Shown here one piece after another: positions 43,873-52,828 of a stretch of 64,000 nt of DNA; positions within the stretch are counted from its first letter, which is position 1, and each line of letters starts with the position of its first letter. The stretch spans positions 372,001-436,000 of the forward strand of contig NZ_SMSE01000002.1 in the NCBI RefSeq assembly GCF_004354085.1, given 5' to 3'. The notes beneath the pieces were generated by a model, which saw only the letters and a list, made by a program, of their open reading frames with translations, searched no databases and had not been told where the DNA came from. The stretch comes from Seongchinamella unica (lineage in GTDB: Bacteria > Pseudomonadota > Gammaproteobacteria > Pseudomonadales > Halieaceae). The translations under genes were made by a program, and so were the position numbers.

Positions 43873-44952
43873 TCAGAGGTCAAACAGCACTAACTGGCCG
43901 GTCATGTCATCGCGCAGCGGTTCAAGCCGCAGTCCTGCTCCCAGCAGCCTCACCGGGCGCTGCCCGCGCTGCCAGGCACTGGACAGCAAGGCCCTGAAAG
44001 CGGCCTCGTTCAGCCAGTGCTCACCGTTCTCGGGAATAACTTCTTCCATGGTGGTGTGGGTGAAATTATTGAATTTTACTTTGACGAAGCGTTTGTGGGC
44101 ACGGTATTGCTCCTCGATTTTATTAAACCTTGCCTCCAGCTCCGAGAGCAGTTCCGACAGGGCCCGGGCCATGGCCGTGGGGTCATCGATATCGTCGCTG
44201 TAAGTATGCTCGGTAGAGATCGATTTGCGGATGCGGCTGGTCCTGACGTCCCGTTCGTCAATGCCGTGGGCGAGGTCTGCCAGTCGGGAGCCATATTTGC
44301 CGAATCGGCGAACCAGTGTCTCCAGCGGCACCTGCTGTAACTCCCCGCAGGTGGTTGCGCCCAGTTGTGCCAGTCTGGCGGCGGTGACTGTGCCGACCCC
44401 GTTAATCTTTGAGACGGGCAACTCGCGGACAAAATCGGCAACCTGTGACGGGGCGATGGTATAGCAGCCGTCGGGTTTGTCCCAGTCGCTGCCGACCTTG
44501 GCGAGGAACTTGTTGGGCGCGACACCCGCGGACACGGTTAAGCTGAGTTCCTCGCGAATGCGCCGCCGGATGTCTTCAGCAATCAGGGTTGCACTACCAT
44601 GGAACCGCTCGCAGTCACTGACGTCCAGGTAGGCCTCATCTAGGCTGAGCGGTTCGATGATCGCGGTGTAGTCACGGAAAATGTGGTGAAACTGGCGTGA
44701 CACCTCGCGATACAGATCGAAGCGGGCCGGGAGAATCTTCAGATGAGGGCACAATTGCAGTGCCCGGCTGCTGGGCATGGCCGAACGGACACCAAACGCG
44801 CGCGCCTCGTAGTTACAGGTCGCAATGACTCCGCGGCGCCTGGCGCTGCCTCCCACCGCCAGCGGCTTGCCTGCCAGCGACGGGTCTTCACGCATTTCCA
44901 CCGACGCATAAAACGAGTCGGCATCAATGTGAATGATCTTCCTCTGGCGCAT
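43873..44952 (-). CDS. dinB: DNA polymerase IV
   Basis: Y-family translesion polymerase. Seen: 359 residues: IHIDADSFYASVEMREDP with catalytic Asp, RSAMPSSRALQLCP, LDEAYLDVS with the catalytic Asp-Glu, VSAGVAPNKFLAKVGSDWDKPDG and the little finger from about residue 240. ATG at 44952 gives the usual N-terminus MRQRKIIHIDADS; the frame to 45018 has no family match upstream. No LexA box seen by eye. Convergent with the Lrp gene across a short gap. Confidence 0.95.
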   Translation of the reverse strand: MRQRKIIHIDADSFYASVEMREDPSLAGKPLAVGGSARRRGVIATCNYEARAFGVRSAMPSSRALQLCPHLKILPARFDLYREVSRQFHHIFRDYTAIIEPLSLDEAYLDVSDCERFHGSATLIAEDIRRRIREELSLTVSAGVAPNKFLAKVGSDWDKPDGCYTIAPSQVADFVRELPVSKINGVGTVTAARLAQLGATTCGELQQVPLETLVRRFGKYGSRLADLAHGIDERDVRTSRIRKSISTEHTYSDDIDDPTAMARALSELLSELEARFNKIEEQYRAHKRFVKVKFNNFTHTTMEEVIPENGEHWLNEAAFRALLSSAWQRGQRPVRLLGAGLRLEPLRDDMTGQLVLFDL

Positions 44953-45105
44953 ATCAGTAGCGGAGTGGGTCACCGGGCGGTGCCGCTTGCGGATCGACCG
45001 GCGTGCTTGTTGGCGCATTCAGTCCCGTTGAGTCCTGGTGCGGGAGACAACGATCTTAATATGGATGACCCGGCGGTATCCAGCCTGCCGATTCGGGTGT
45101 TGATG

Positions 45106-45990
45106 TCAGGCGTCCACTTCCCTGCAGGTGTCCATCCAGAACTGAACCGACTCCAGCGGAAAGCGTTTGCGAGGCAGGGCAAAGTAAAATGTCCGGCGCA
45201 TATTGCGCCGCGGCAATTCCAGCGGCACCAGGTCGCCATTGGCGAAATTGCGCTCGAGAACGATGCGTGACAGGCAGCCGATGCCCAGGCCAGACTCAAC
45301 CGCATTCTTGATTGCCTCGTTGTGCTTGAACTCCATATAGACGTTGATGTGGGGTAGCAGGCCCGCCATGGCCTTGTCGAACGTCAGGCGGGCGCCGGAA
45401 TCGGGCTCCCGCAAAATCCAGGCGGCATCCTTGATGTCGCGGGTGGAGAGGTTGCGTTTGGCGGCGAGCGGATGGTTGGCGGCACAGAACACCACCAGTT
45501 CATCGTCGCGCCAGGGGATCAGTTCCAGTTCACGCTGTTGCACTTCTCCCTCGATCATGCCGATGTCCACTTCGTAATTGAGCACCCGGGCGACGATCTC
45601 GGGCGTATTGGCGATCTCCAGGGCGACATCCGCGTCCGGGTAATGATCCAGATAGCCGGCCAGGTAGCGGGTAGCGAGGTGGTTGCCGATGGTGAAACTG
45701 GCGCCCACTTTGATGTGCCCGATCTCCTTGTGGGATTGCAGCACCTCCTCAAAGCTGAGCGCATGGTCCAGCAGGGACTGGGCCTCCTTGCGCACGGTCT
45801 GGCCCACCGCGTTGAGCGTCAGCTTGTTGCTGACCCGGTCGAACAGCGCGATCTCATAGGCGTGCTCCAGATTCTGTAGCGCTTCACTGGCGGCAGACTG
45901 GGACATGTGCAGGCTCTGGGCTGCACCGGATATGCTCTGTTGTCTGGCAACTTCCAGGAAGATTTGCAGCTGACGCAGGGTGTACTTCAT
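45106..45990 (-). CDS. LysR-family transcriptional regulator
   Basis: Seen: 294 residues. HTH: LRQLQIFLEVARQQSISGAAQSLHMSQSAASEALQNLE. Effector domain begins HIKVGASFTIGNHLATRYLAGYL and includes IPWRDDELVVFCAANHPLA and ESGLGIGCLSRIVLERN. It is divergent from cysC-sat with 134 bp between and a palindrome 17 bp before its start, so it likely controls sulfate activation and itself. It lacks the length of CysB (about 320 residues) and is not clearly CysB or Cbl. Confidence 0.92.
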   Translation of the reverse strand: MKYTLRQLQIFLEVARQQSISGAAQSLHMSQSAASEALQNLEHAYEIALFDRVSNKLTLNAVGQTVRKEAQSLLDHALSFEEVLQSHKEIGHIKVGASFTIGNHLATRYLAGYLDHYPDADVALEIANTPEIVARVLNYEVDIGMIEGEVQQRELELIPWRDDELVVFCAANHPLAAKRNLSTRDIKDAAWILREPDSGARLTFDKAMAGLLPHINVYMEFKHNEAIKNAVESGLGIGCLSRIVLERNFANGDLVPLELPRRNMRRTFYFALPRKRFPLESVQFWMDTCREVDA

Positions 45991-46006
45991 TAGCGATTCT
46001 CCGGCT

Positions 46007-46021
46007 ATCGGTAAAACCGAT
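46007..46021. promoter_or_regulatory. Inverted repeat ATCGGT-AAA-ACCGAT, probable LysR box
   Basis: Perfect 6-bp arms; contains the T-N11-A spacing of LysR boxes (T46008, A46020). Lies between the LysR gene and cysC, 16 bp before the regulator's start codon. Direct repeats of TGGCTCC at 46024 and 46052 follow toward cysC. Confidence 0.55.
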
Positions 46022-46124
46022 GGTGGCTCCCATAATATCCTGTTTTACATATGGCTCCAATGGCCGTAACCTGCATCCCGCAAGATTACCAATAAAGCCA
46101 ACAGGCAGCTGAAAGGAGTATCCA

Positions 46125-46742
46125 ATGGCAGAGCAAAAAGCCACCAACGTGCACTGGCACGAGGGCGATATCACCCGCGAACACCGCGAAAAAATTCTGG
46201 GCCACAAGGGAGCCACACTCTGGTTTACCGGGCTGTCCGGGTCGGGCAAGAGCACGGTCGCGGTCGAACTCGAGGGCACGCTTAACGAAATGGGTATTGT
46301 TTCCTATCGACTGGATGGCGATAACGTGCGCATGGGTATCAACAAGAATCTCGGGTTCTCTGCCGAGGACCGGACCGAGAATATTCGTCGCATCGGCGAG
46401 GTATCCAAGCTGTTTGTCGACAGTGGCGTGATTGCGCTGTCCAGCTTTATCAGCCCCTATCGTGCCGACCGCGACCAGGTGCGCGAATTGCACGACGCCG
46501 CCGGCATGGATTTCATCGAAATTTTTGTGGATTGTTCGCTGGAGGCGGCCGAGAGTCGTGACCCCAAGGGCCTGTACAAGAAAGCCCGCGCGGGGGAGAT
46601 AAAGAACTTCACCGGTATCGACGATCCCTATGAAGCGCCGGAAAACCCCGAAATTCACCTGCACTCCGACCAGCAGAGCCTGGAAGAGGAAGTGCAGCAG
46701 ATTCTTTCCGTGCTGCGTGAACGCGGCATCATCAACCAGTAA
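46125..46742 (+). CDS. cysC: Adenylylsulfate kinase
   Basis: Phosphorylates APS to PAPS with ATP. Seen: 205 residues: P-loop [51 protein letters not shown] and the lid [26 protein letters not shown] with [22 protein letters not shown] is well placed before the ATG. Followed by sat at 12 bp, so the two activate sulfate together (APS then PAPS). Needed for assimilation or for sulfation. Confidence 0.96.
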   Translation: MAEQKATNVHWHEGDITREHREKILGHKGATLWFTGLSGSGKSTVAVELEGTLNEMGIVSYRLDGDNVRMGINKNLGFSAEDRTENIRRIGEVSKLFVDSGVIALSSFISPYRADRDQVRELHDAAGMDFIEIFVDCSLEAAESRDPKGLYKKARAGEIKNFTGIDDPYEAPENPEIHLHSDQQSLEEEVQQILSVLRERGIINQ

Positions 46743-46754
46743 GCGGAGAACACC

Positions 46755-47942
46755 ATGATAAAGCCCCACGGCTCCGATCAACTGAATCCCCTGTTCGTCT
46801 ACGACAGCGAAAAACGCCATGCCCTCGTTGCCGAGGCGGAAACCCTGCCCTCCCTGCTGCTCAACTCGGCCGCAGCCGCCAACGCAGTCATGCTCGGTGG
46901 CGGTTATTTCAACCCGCTCACCGGTTATATGAATCTGGCGGATGCGATGGCGGTGGCGGAGAACATGCACACCACTTCCGGACTGTTTTTCCCCGTTCCG
47001 ATCGTCAATATGACAGACGAGACCGGCGTTGAAGTGGGGAGCCGGATCGCCCTGCGCGATCCGAATATGGAAGGCAACCCGGTGCTGGCGATTATGCACG
47101 TGGAAGCGGTTGAAGCTGTCAGCGATGAGAAGATCGATTTCATGGCTGAAAAGATCTTCCGCACCCTGGATGACCAGCATCCCGGTGTCGCCACGTTCAA
47201 GAGCCTGGGCAAAACCATGCTCTCAGGTCCTGTCGAAGTATTGAACTTTTCTTACTTCCAGGCCGATTTTCCCGATACCTTCCGCACCGCGGTGGAAATC
47301 CGCAACGAAATTGCCGAACACGGCTGGGAGAAGGTTGTCGCCTTCCAGACCCGCAATCCCATGCACCGCGCCCATGAAGAGCTGTGCCGTATGGCAATGG
47401 ACGACCTGGGTGCAGACGGCATTCTGATCCACATGCTGCTCGGCAAGCTGAAGCCGGGCGACATTCCTGCCGACGTGCGCGATGCGGCGATTCGGAAAAT
47501 GGTCGAGGTTTATTTCCCCGCCAACACCGTGATGATTACCGGATACGGCTTTGACATGCTCTACGCGGGACCGCGCGAAGCGGTGCTGCATGCCGTATTC
47601 CGCCAGAACTGTGGCTGTACCCACCTGATCGTCGGCCGCGACCATGCGGGCGTAGGAGATTACTATGGCGGGTTTGATGCGCAGACCATCTTCGACGAGG
47701 AGGTGCCCGAGGGCGCGCTGGAGCTGGAAATTTACAAGGCTGACCACACCGCATTCAGCAAGAAGCTGAACAAGGTGGTGATGATGCGCGACGCTCCGGA
47801 TCACAGCAAGGACGATTTCGTGCTGCTGTCCGGTACTGCAGTGCGTGAGATGCTCGGCAAGGGTATTGCGCCGCCCCCGGAATTCTCCCGTCCGGAAGTG
47901 GCAAAAATTCTCTCGGATTATTACCAGTCGCTCGACAGCTGA
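46755..47942 (+). CDS. sat: Sulfate adenylyltransferase (ATP sulfurylase, homo-oligomeric type)
   Basis: Makes adenylylsulfate (APS) and pyrophosphate from sulfate and ATP. Seen: 395 residues of the single-polypeptide (not CysDN) type: VAFQTRNPMHRAHEELCR, LLIHMLLGKLKPGD-type stretch, LIVGRDHAGVGDYYG and the C-terminal FVLLSGTAVREMLGKG. Second gene of the cysC-sat pair, with GGAG before the ATG. This Sat type occurs both in sulfate assimilation and in sulfur oxidisers; here cysC next to it points to the synthetic direction. Confidence 0.95.
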   Translation: MIKPHGSDQLNPLFVYDSEKRHALVAEAETLPSLLLNSAAAANAVMLGGGYFNPLTGYMNLADAMAVAENMHTTSGLFFPVPIVNMTDETGVEVGSRIALRDPNMEGNPVLAIMHVEAVEAVSDEKIDFMAEKIFRTLDDQHPGVATFKSLGKTMLSGPVEVLNFSYFQADFPDTFRTAVEIRNEIAEHGWEKVVAFQTRNPMHRAHEELCRMAMDDLGADGILIHMLLGKLKPGDIPADVRDAAIRKMVEVYFPANTVMITGYGFDMLYAGPREAVLHAVFRQNCGCTHLIVGRDHAGVGDYYGGFDAQTIFDEEVPEGALELEIYKADHTAFSKKLNKVVMMRDAPDHSKDDFVLLSGTAVREMLGKGIAPPPEFSRPEVAKILSDYYQSLDS

Positions 47943-48002
47943 TGAGTCCCCCGGCGTTGGCTCATCCTATTGGATGAGTCTTCGCCCATTGAGGAAAACA
48001 CC

Positions 48003-48959
48003 ATGGACTACGATATTTTCAACGGCGACGCCGATGGTATCTGTGCGTTGTTGCAACTGCGCAAGGCCGAGCCTCGGGATGCCACCCTGGTGACTGGCGT
48101 CAAGCGTGACATCAAGCTGATGGACAAGGTAGAAGCTCGGCCGGGTGACAGGTTGACAGTGCTCGATGTGTCCATGGACAAGAACCGGTCAGGGCTGGAC
48201 AGAGCACTGGCAGCCGGTGCGTCCGTGTTCTATGTGGATCACCATTTTCCAGGGGAGGTCCCCCGGCATCCAGCTTTGCAGAGCATTATTAACGAGGCGC
48301 CGGACGTCTGCACCGCGGCGCTGGTCAACGGGCACCTGCAGGGTGCCCATCTGGACTGGGCGGTTACCGGCGCCTTCGGCGACAACCTGAAAGACACAGC
48401 ACACTCCCTGGCCAGAGGGATGGATATTTCCAGCGAAGATCTCCAGAAGCTGGAGCAGTTGGGTGTGTGCATCAACTACAACGGCTACGGTCCTGCAATC
48501 GAGGACCTGTATTTCGATCCGCAGGACCTGTACCGGCGTTTGCTGGCCGCGGAAAGTGCCCTGGATTTCGTCAACCATTCAGCGGACTTTACCCGTCTCA
48601 GTCACGGCTACGCTGCCGACATGGCACGGGCTGCAGATCTGTCGCCAATGCATGCCAGCGACGCGGTGGCCGTGTTTCAGTTGCCCGATGAGGCCTGGGC
48701 GCGTCGAGTCAGTGGTGTCTACAGCAATGAACTGGCTACTGCCAACCCCGGGCGTGCTCATGCAGTACTGACCTTGAAAGACAACGGTAACTTCCTGGTG
48801 AGTGTGAGGGCGCCGTTGGCCAACAAGCAGGGCGCTGCGGAACTGTGCATGCAGTTTCCCACCGGGGGAGGACGTGCTGCGGCGGCAGGGATCAATGACC
48901 TGCCCGCGGACATGCTGGATGAGTTCGTGGCGGCGCTGTCCACTGCTTACAGGAACTAG
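48003..48959 (+). CDS. DHH-family phosphoesterase
   Basis: Seen: 318 residues from ATG 48003, with GAGGAAA upstream; the frame is open to 47970. DHH signatures: YDIFNGDADGICALLQL (motif I), VLDVSMDKNRSG, FYVDHHFPG (DHH) and C-terminal GGGRAAAAGI. The usual DHHA1 C-terminal part is present but divergent. Known DHH enzymes of this size include nanoRNases that also hydrolyse PAP (3'-phosphoadenosine 5'-phosphate). Placed 60 bp after sat, it may clear the PAP left after PAPS use, but it lacks any direct proof. Convergent with the GGDEF/EAL gene; stops interlock. Confidence 0.85.
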   Translation: MDYDIFNGDADGICALLQLRKAEPRDATLVTGVKRDIKLMDKVEARPGDRLTVLDVSMDKNRSGLDRALAAGASVFYVDHHFPGEVPRHPALQSIINEAPDVCTAALVNGHLQGAHLDWAVTGAFGDNLKDTAHSLARGMDISSEDLQKLEQLGVCINYNGYGPAIEDLYFDPQDLYRRLLAAESALDFVNHSADFTRLSHGYAADMARAADLSPMHASDAVAVFQLPDEAWARRVSGVYSNELATANPGRAHAVLTLKDNGNFLVSVRAPLANKQGAAELCMQFPTGGGRAAAAGINDLPADMLDEFVAALSTAYRN

Positions 48960-51310
48960 CTCTTGAGTGGCTCGGCCCCCGCGCTATCCGGGGCCGAATC
49001 CGCCAGTTTCTGCACCTGGTCGACAAAGTGCCAGGGCGTGAGCATGGGGGCCAGATCTTCCGCCGCCACCGGTTCGCAGAACAGGTAGCCCTGGATCAGG
49101 TGAGCGCCGTTGCCGGTGAGAAAGTGAAATTGCGCTTCGGTTTCCACGCCGGTTGCCAGGACTTTCAGCCCCAGGTGTCTGGCCATAGCGATGATGGCCG
49201 TCACCAGCCTGGCACCCGCCTCTGATCTGGTCGCCTCGAGCAGAAAGCTGCGACTGATTTTCAGTTCATCCAGCGGGAAACGGGCGAGATAGCCCAGCGG
49301 AGAGTCGCCGGTGCCGAAGTCATCCACCGACAGGTAGACGCCGCTCTCCTTGAGCATCCTGAGTGCCGCCAATGTCTCAGGGTCGTTACTGCACATGATC
49401 GCCTCGGTCAGGCCGAGTTCCAGTTGTCGTGGCTCGATGCCGCTCTGGTCGATAGCACTGCCGACCCGCTGGATGAAGTCGTCGCAAAATTGCTCGGCCG
49501 AAACATTGATCGCCATCTTCGCCAGTTTCAGGCCCTGGTCGGTAAATTCGCGCAATTGCCGGCAGGCTTCCACCAGCGCCCAGTCACCCAGTTGTCGCAT
49601 CAGGCCGATGTCCTCAGCAATGGCCACGAACGTGCCTGGCGGTATGTCTCCGAGTTCGGGATGGTTCCAGCGCAGCAGTGCCTCGGCGCCGACGACGGAA
49701 CCGGAGTGGGTGTCTATCTGGGGCTGGTAATGTAGGGACAGGGCGTTGTTCTCGATCGCTTTACGTAATTCCGATTCCAGGCGAATACGCTCCTCGCCTT
49801 CCTTGCCCATACTCGCCGTATACATCTGGATGCCGTCAGTACCGGTCTGCTTGGCATGAAATTTGGCGACGCTGGCTGCCTTTAACAGGCTCTCGACATC
49901 CTTGCCATCACCGGGGGAGATGGCGATGCCGATCGCCGGATGCAGTACCAGTTCGTGGCCGTCGACGGTCATCGCTTGGCTCAGGTTCTGGTGCAGGCGG
50001 CGGGCGACTGTTTCTGCCGAGGTTGGCGAATCCAGCTGATTGAGGATAACCGTAAATTCATCGCCACTGAGGCGCGCAACATTAATGTCGGTGCCCGGGC
50101 CGTCGATCCGGCCTACCGGGTCGCTGTCGCGCACCGTCCGGATAATGCGTTTGCTCGCCTCAAGCAGGAGTTGGTCTCCCGCGCTCAAGCCCAGGGAGTC
50201 GTTGACCCGCTTGAAGTCAGCGAGATCGATAAACAGTAGCGCCAGGGTGTGCCCGTTGCGCTGGTTCAGTTTCAACAACAGCTCCAGCTGCGCGGTGAGC
50301 AGGTTGCGGTTGGGCAGGGCAGTGAGCCTGTCGTAGTTGGCCAGTCGGTGCAACCGACTCTGGGCTTGTTCGGCCTCACCCACCACCCGGGACAGGGCTT
50401 CGTCTCTTTCGGTGAGCTGGGAACTGCGCTCCTCAACCTTGAGGCTGAGCAGGTGTTTGTCGACTTCGTGAACTTTCCTGGAGTCATTGAAGCCCTGGAT
50501 TACGCTGTTGAACAACCGGGCAATATCCTGCAGCTCGCCGCCGCCCTCGACCTTGATCAGTTCGCGGACCTCTCCCGCGGCCACCGAATCCGCCATGTTC
50601 GCCAGATCGCGGAACGGGCGCGTCACCCGGCGGGTAAATACCCAGGCAAGCAGGCCGGAGACCACCGCCAGCCCCAGGCTGAACAGGAACACCCTGAGGC
50701 CGGCGCCCAGGGCGGCGGCCCTGACGACACCGCCATCGTGCACCACGTGCAGGTACCCGACCACCCGCTGGCTGGGACTGCCGCTACCGGATGTGAGGGC
50801 GATCGCAAAGTCCGCCGGCGTCAGCCCGCTCCTGCCGGTATTGACTTCGGTGAAGACCGGCAGGCTGTGGTATATCACGGAACTGCCACCGGTCAGGGCG
50901 GCCCAGAAACCGCTGTCGCGGGGGGCGCCGGTCCGCTGGTCGAAGGAGCGCAGGCCGGTGTCCGCTGCCATCAGCGGGCCGCGTACCAGGCTGAAAGCCG
51001 CCGGCTTGATGTCTGCGGTACCGGGTCGTTTTACCTGGGCCAGTTTGTCCCCCAGGCCACTGAATGCCTGGGCGTAGACACTGCTTTGTTCAGCGATGAA
51101 ATCTTCCAGGGCGGTCGTCAGTTTTGCGCTGTCTTCACTGTAGATGAAATATTGCAGGCCGGGGTTGCCGAGCAGTCGTGATTCGGTTCGTTCAACCGCG
51201 CGCTCGAATTGCACGCGGTATTCCCGGGCGGCGGTGGCCAGGCCCGCCACGATCCCTATCACCGCAATCGCCGCGGCGAACAACAGGCTGAATCGCGTGG
51301 CGATGCTCAT
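48956..51310 (-). CDS. GGDEF/EAL protein with HAMP and periplasmic sensor region
   Basis: Seen: 784 residues from ATG 51310. N-terminal membrane segment (FSLLFAAAIAVIGIVAGLA), a periplasmic domain of about 170 residues, a second segment (GLRVFLFSLGLAVVSGLLAWVF), a HAMP domain, a coiled region, GGDEF domain (YDRLTALPNRNLL; active loop is SGDEF, not GGDEF) and EAL domain (GAEALLRWNHPELG, INVSAEQF, VDDFGTGDSPLGYL). The EAL motif usually read AEGVET is ATGVET here (Thr codon 49151-49153), so c-di-GMP hydrolysis is probably weak or lost. Likely a sensor of c-di-GMP or a regulatory scaffold (LapD-like behaviour is possible). Confidence 0.9.
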   Translation of the reverse strand: MSIATRFSLLFAAAIAVIGIVAGLATAAREYRVQFERAVERTESRLLGNPGLQYFIYSEDSAKLTTALEDFIAEQSSVYAQAFSGLGDKLAQVKRPGTADIKPAAFSLVRGPLMAADTGLRSFDQRTGAPRDSGFWAALTGGSSVIYHSLPVFTEVNTGRSGLTPADFAIALTSGSGSPSQRVVGYLHVVHDGGVVRAAALGAGLRVFLFSLGLAVVSGLLAWVFTRRVTRPFRDLANMADSVAAGEVRELIKVEGGGELQDIARLFNSVIQGFNDSRKVHEVDKHLLSLKVEERSSQLTERDEALSRVVGEAEQAQSRLHRLANYDRLTALPNRNLLTAQLELLLKLNQRNGHTLALLFIDLADFKRVNDSLGLSAGDQLLLEASKRIIRTVRDSDPVGRIDGPGTDINVARLSGDEFTVILNQLDSPTSAETVARRLHQNLSQAMTVDGHELVLHPAIGIAISPGDGKDVESLLKAASVAKFHAKQTGTDGIQMYTASMGKEGEERIRLESELRKAIENNALSLHYQPQIDTHSGSVVGAEALLRWNHPELGDIPPGTFVAIAEDIGLMRQLGDWALVEACRQLREFTDQGLKLAKMAINVSAEQFCDDFIQRVGSAIDQSGIEPRQLELGLTEAIMCSNDPETLAALRMLKESGVYLSVDDFGTGDSPLGYLARFPLDELKISRSFLLEATRSEAGARLVTAIIAMARHLGLKVLATGVETEAQFHFLTGNGAHLIQGYLFCEPVAAEDLAPMLTPWHFVDQVQKLADSAPDSAGAEPLKS

Positions 51311-51547
51311 ACAGGCTGCACCGCGCTGACGACAACGCAGACGCGCGTGAGACAATTCATGTCGATGTGCCCCTTACTCCCTGCCTTGGGAACTGTTATT
51401 GATTTTCCGCCGGGCCGTTGCCTGCTTCCCGGAATCCATGGAAAAACTAGTTATTGCACTAAAAATATCACGAGGCGAGGAAGCGATGCAATGAAGCGCA
51501 GCGCTCGGGGCAGGTTCTTGTTCCCGGGCAACCGGGAATGCTGAATT
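51311..51547. other. Intergenic region between two reverse-strand genes
   Basis: 237 bp upstream of the GGDEF/EAL gene and downstream of the Old Yellow Enzyme gene is the next reverse-strand gene boundary. I see no ORF with a ribosome site, no clear palindrome and no terminator with a T-run. Confidence 0.5.
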
Positions 51548-52654
51548 TTATCCCTCCATGCTCGGGGTGTCGCAGTAACCTTGCTCGCCGCCACCGTACC
51601 AGTGCACGGAGTCTACCTCCGGGTTGAGGGCGACACCCGCCCGATAGCGTTCGACCACGTCGGGGGTCGATATAAAGGGACGGCCCAGGGATACGGCGTC
51701 TGCGTATCCGCTGTCGATGGCATGGCTGGCGCTGGCCTGGTTATAGCAGCCGTTGACCATGAGCGCGCCGGAATACAGGGTGCGCAGGTCGGCGGGGCAG
51801 AATGCGTTGGTATCAGCGGCCGTTGATGTGCTGACCGCCACCGAGTCAAACCCGCGCTCCACAATCTCAAGGAAGGCCAGGTCGCGTTTGTCCAGTTCCG
51901 CTGCGGCATGGCTGAAGATGCTTCCGGGGTCGCTGTCTTTGCAATCCCAGGTTTCGGTAAACGGTGACAGTCGCACCGACACCCGCTCCGCACCGATTGC
52001 CCCACACACCGAATCGGTGACTTCCAGCAGGAACCTGGCCCTGTTCGCCACACTGCCGCCGTAGTTGTCGCTGCGTCGGTTGACGCCGTCTCGCAGAAAC
52101 TGGTCGATGAGGTAGCCGCTGGCGGCATGTACCTGGACGCCATCAAAGCCCGCCTCCAGGGCGCATTCGGCCGCCAGGCGGTATTGTTCCACCACGCCGG
52201 GGATCTCCTGTCGGGATAGCGCCCTTGGCGGCGTGCATGGCTCGAAGCCATTGGCCGTGAAGGTGTTGATTGCACCGGCCGTGGCCGAGGAGCACACCGG
52301 TGGCTGGCCGTCGGCCTGGAAGCAGGCGTGCGACACTCGCCCCACGTGCCAGATCTGGCAAATCATCGTGCCCCCCCGGGCGTGAACAGCATCGGTTACC
52401 CGGCGCCAGCCGGCGACTTGCGCATCACTGTGTATCCCGGGTGTGGCAATCGACCCGGTGCCCTGTACCGATACCTGGGTTGCCTCACTGATAATCAGGC
52501 CGGCACCGGCGCGCTGCGCGTAGTAACGCACCATGGCTTCGTTCGGCACACGGTCGGGAGCGCGTGCCCGGGTCATGGGAGCCATCGCCAGGCGATTGTT
52601 CATGGCCAGCGCGCCCAGTTTAACGCTGCTGAAAAGGGAACTGCTGTTGGTCAT
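51548..52654 (-). CDS. Old Yellow Enzyme family NADH:flavin oxidoreductase (alkene reductase type)
   Basis: Reduces activated C=C bonds (enones, nitro compounds) with FMN. Seen: 368 residues: SVKLGALAMNNRLAMAPMTRARAPDRVPN, RYYAQRAGAGLIISEATQVS, HARGGTMICQIWHVGRVSH, VQVHAASGYLIDQFLRDGVNRRSDNYGGS and SLGRPFISTPDVV. The substrate-binding pair is His-x-x-Ser instead of His-x-x-Asn/His. ATG 52654 chosen by alignment to the family start; the frame runs upstream to 52783. Monocistronic. Physiological substrate unknown; a second paralogue is at 55.5 kb. Confidence 0.91.
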   Translation of the reverse strand: MTNSSSLFSSVKLGALAMNNRLAMAPMTRARAPDRVPNEAMVRYYAQRAGAGLIISEATQVSVQGTGSIATPGIHSDAQVAGWRRVTDAVHARGGTMICQIWHVGRVSHACFQADGQPPVCSSATAGAINTFTANGFEPCTPPRALSRQEIPGVVEQYRLAAECALEAGFDGVQVHAASGYLIDQFLRDGVNRRSDNYGGSVANRARFLLEVTDSVCGAIGAERVSVRLSPFTETWDCKDSDPGSIFSHAAAELDKRDLAFLEIVERGFDSVAVSTSTAADTNAFCPADLRTLYSGALMVNGCYNQASASHAIDSGYADAVSLGRPFISTPDVVERYRAGVALNPEVDSVHWYGGGEQGYCDTPSMEG

Positions 52655-52828
52655 GGGGTCAGCCTCGGGGTTCTGGGGTATTATCGCGCCGGGGGACCGG
52701 ATTGCCAGCAGTGGGGAGCAATGGCGATGTTTGGTCCAGCTCTCCAGACTATGTCCCGGTTCGGTTGTCCACTCGGCCAACAACCCAGTATGCTAGGCCC
52801 TCGAATTTGGGTAACACAGAATAGATTA

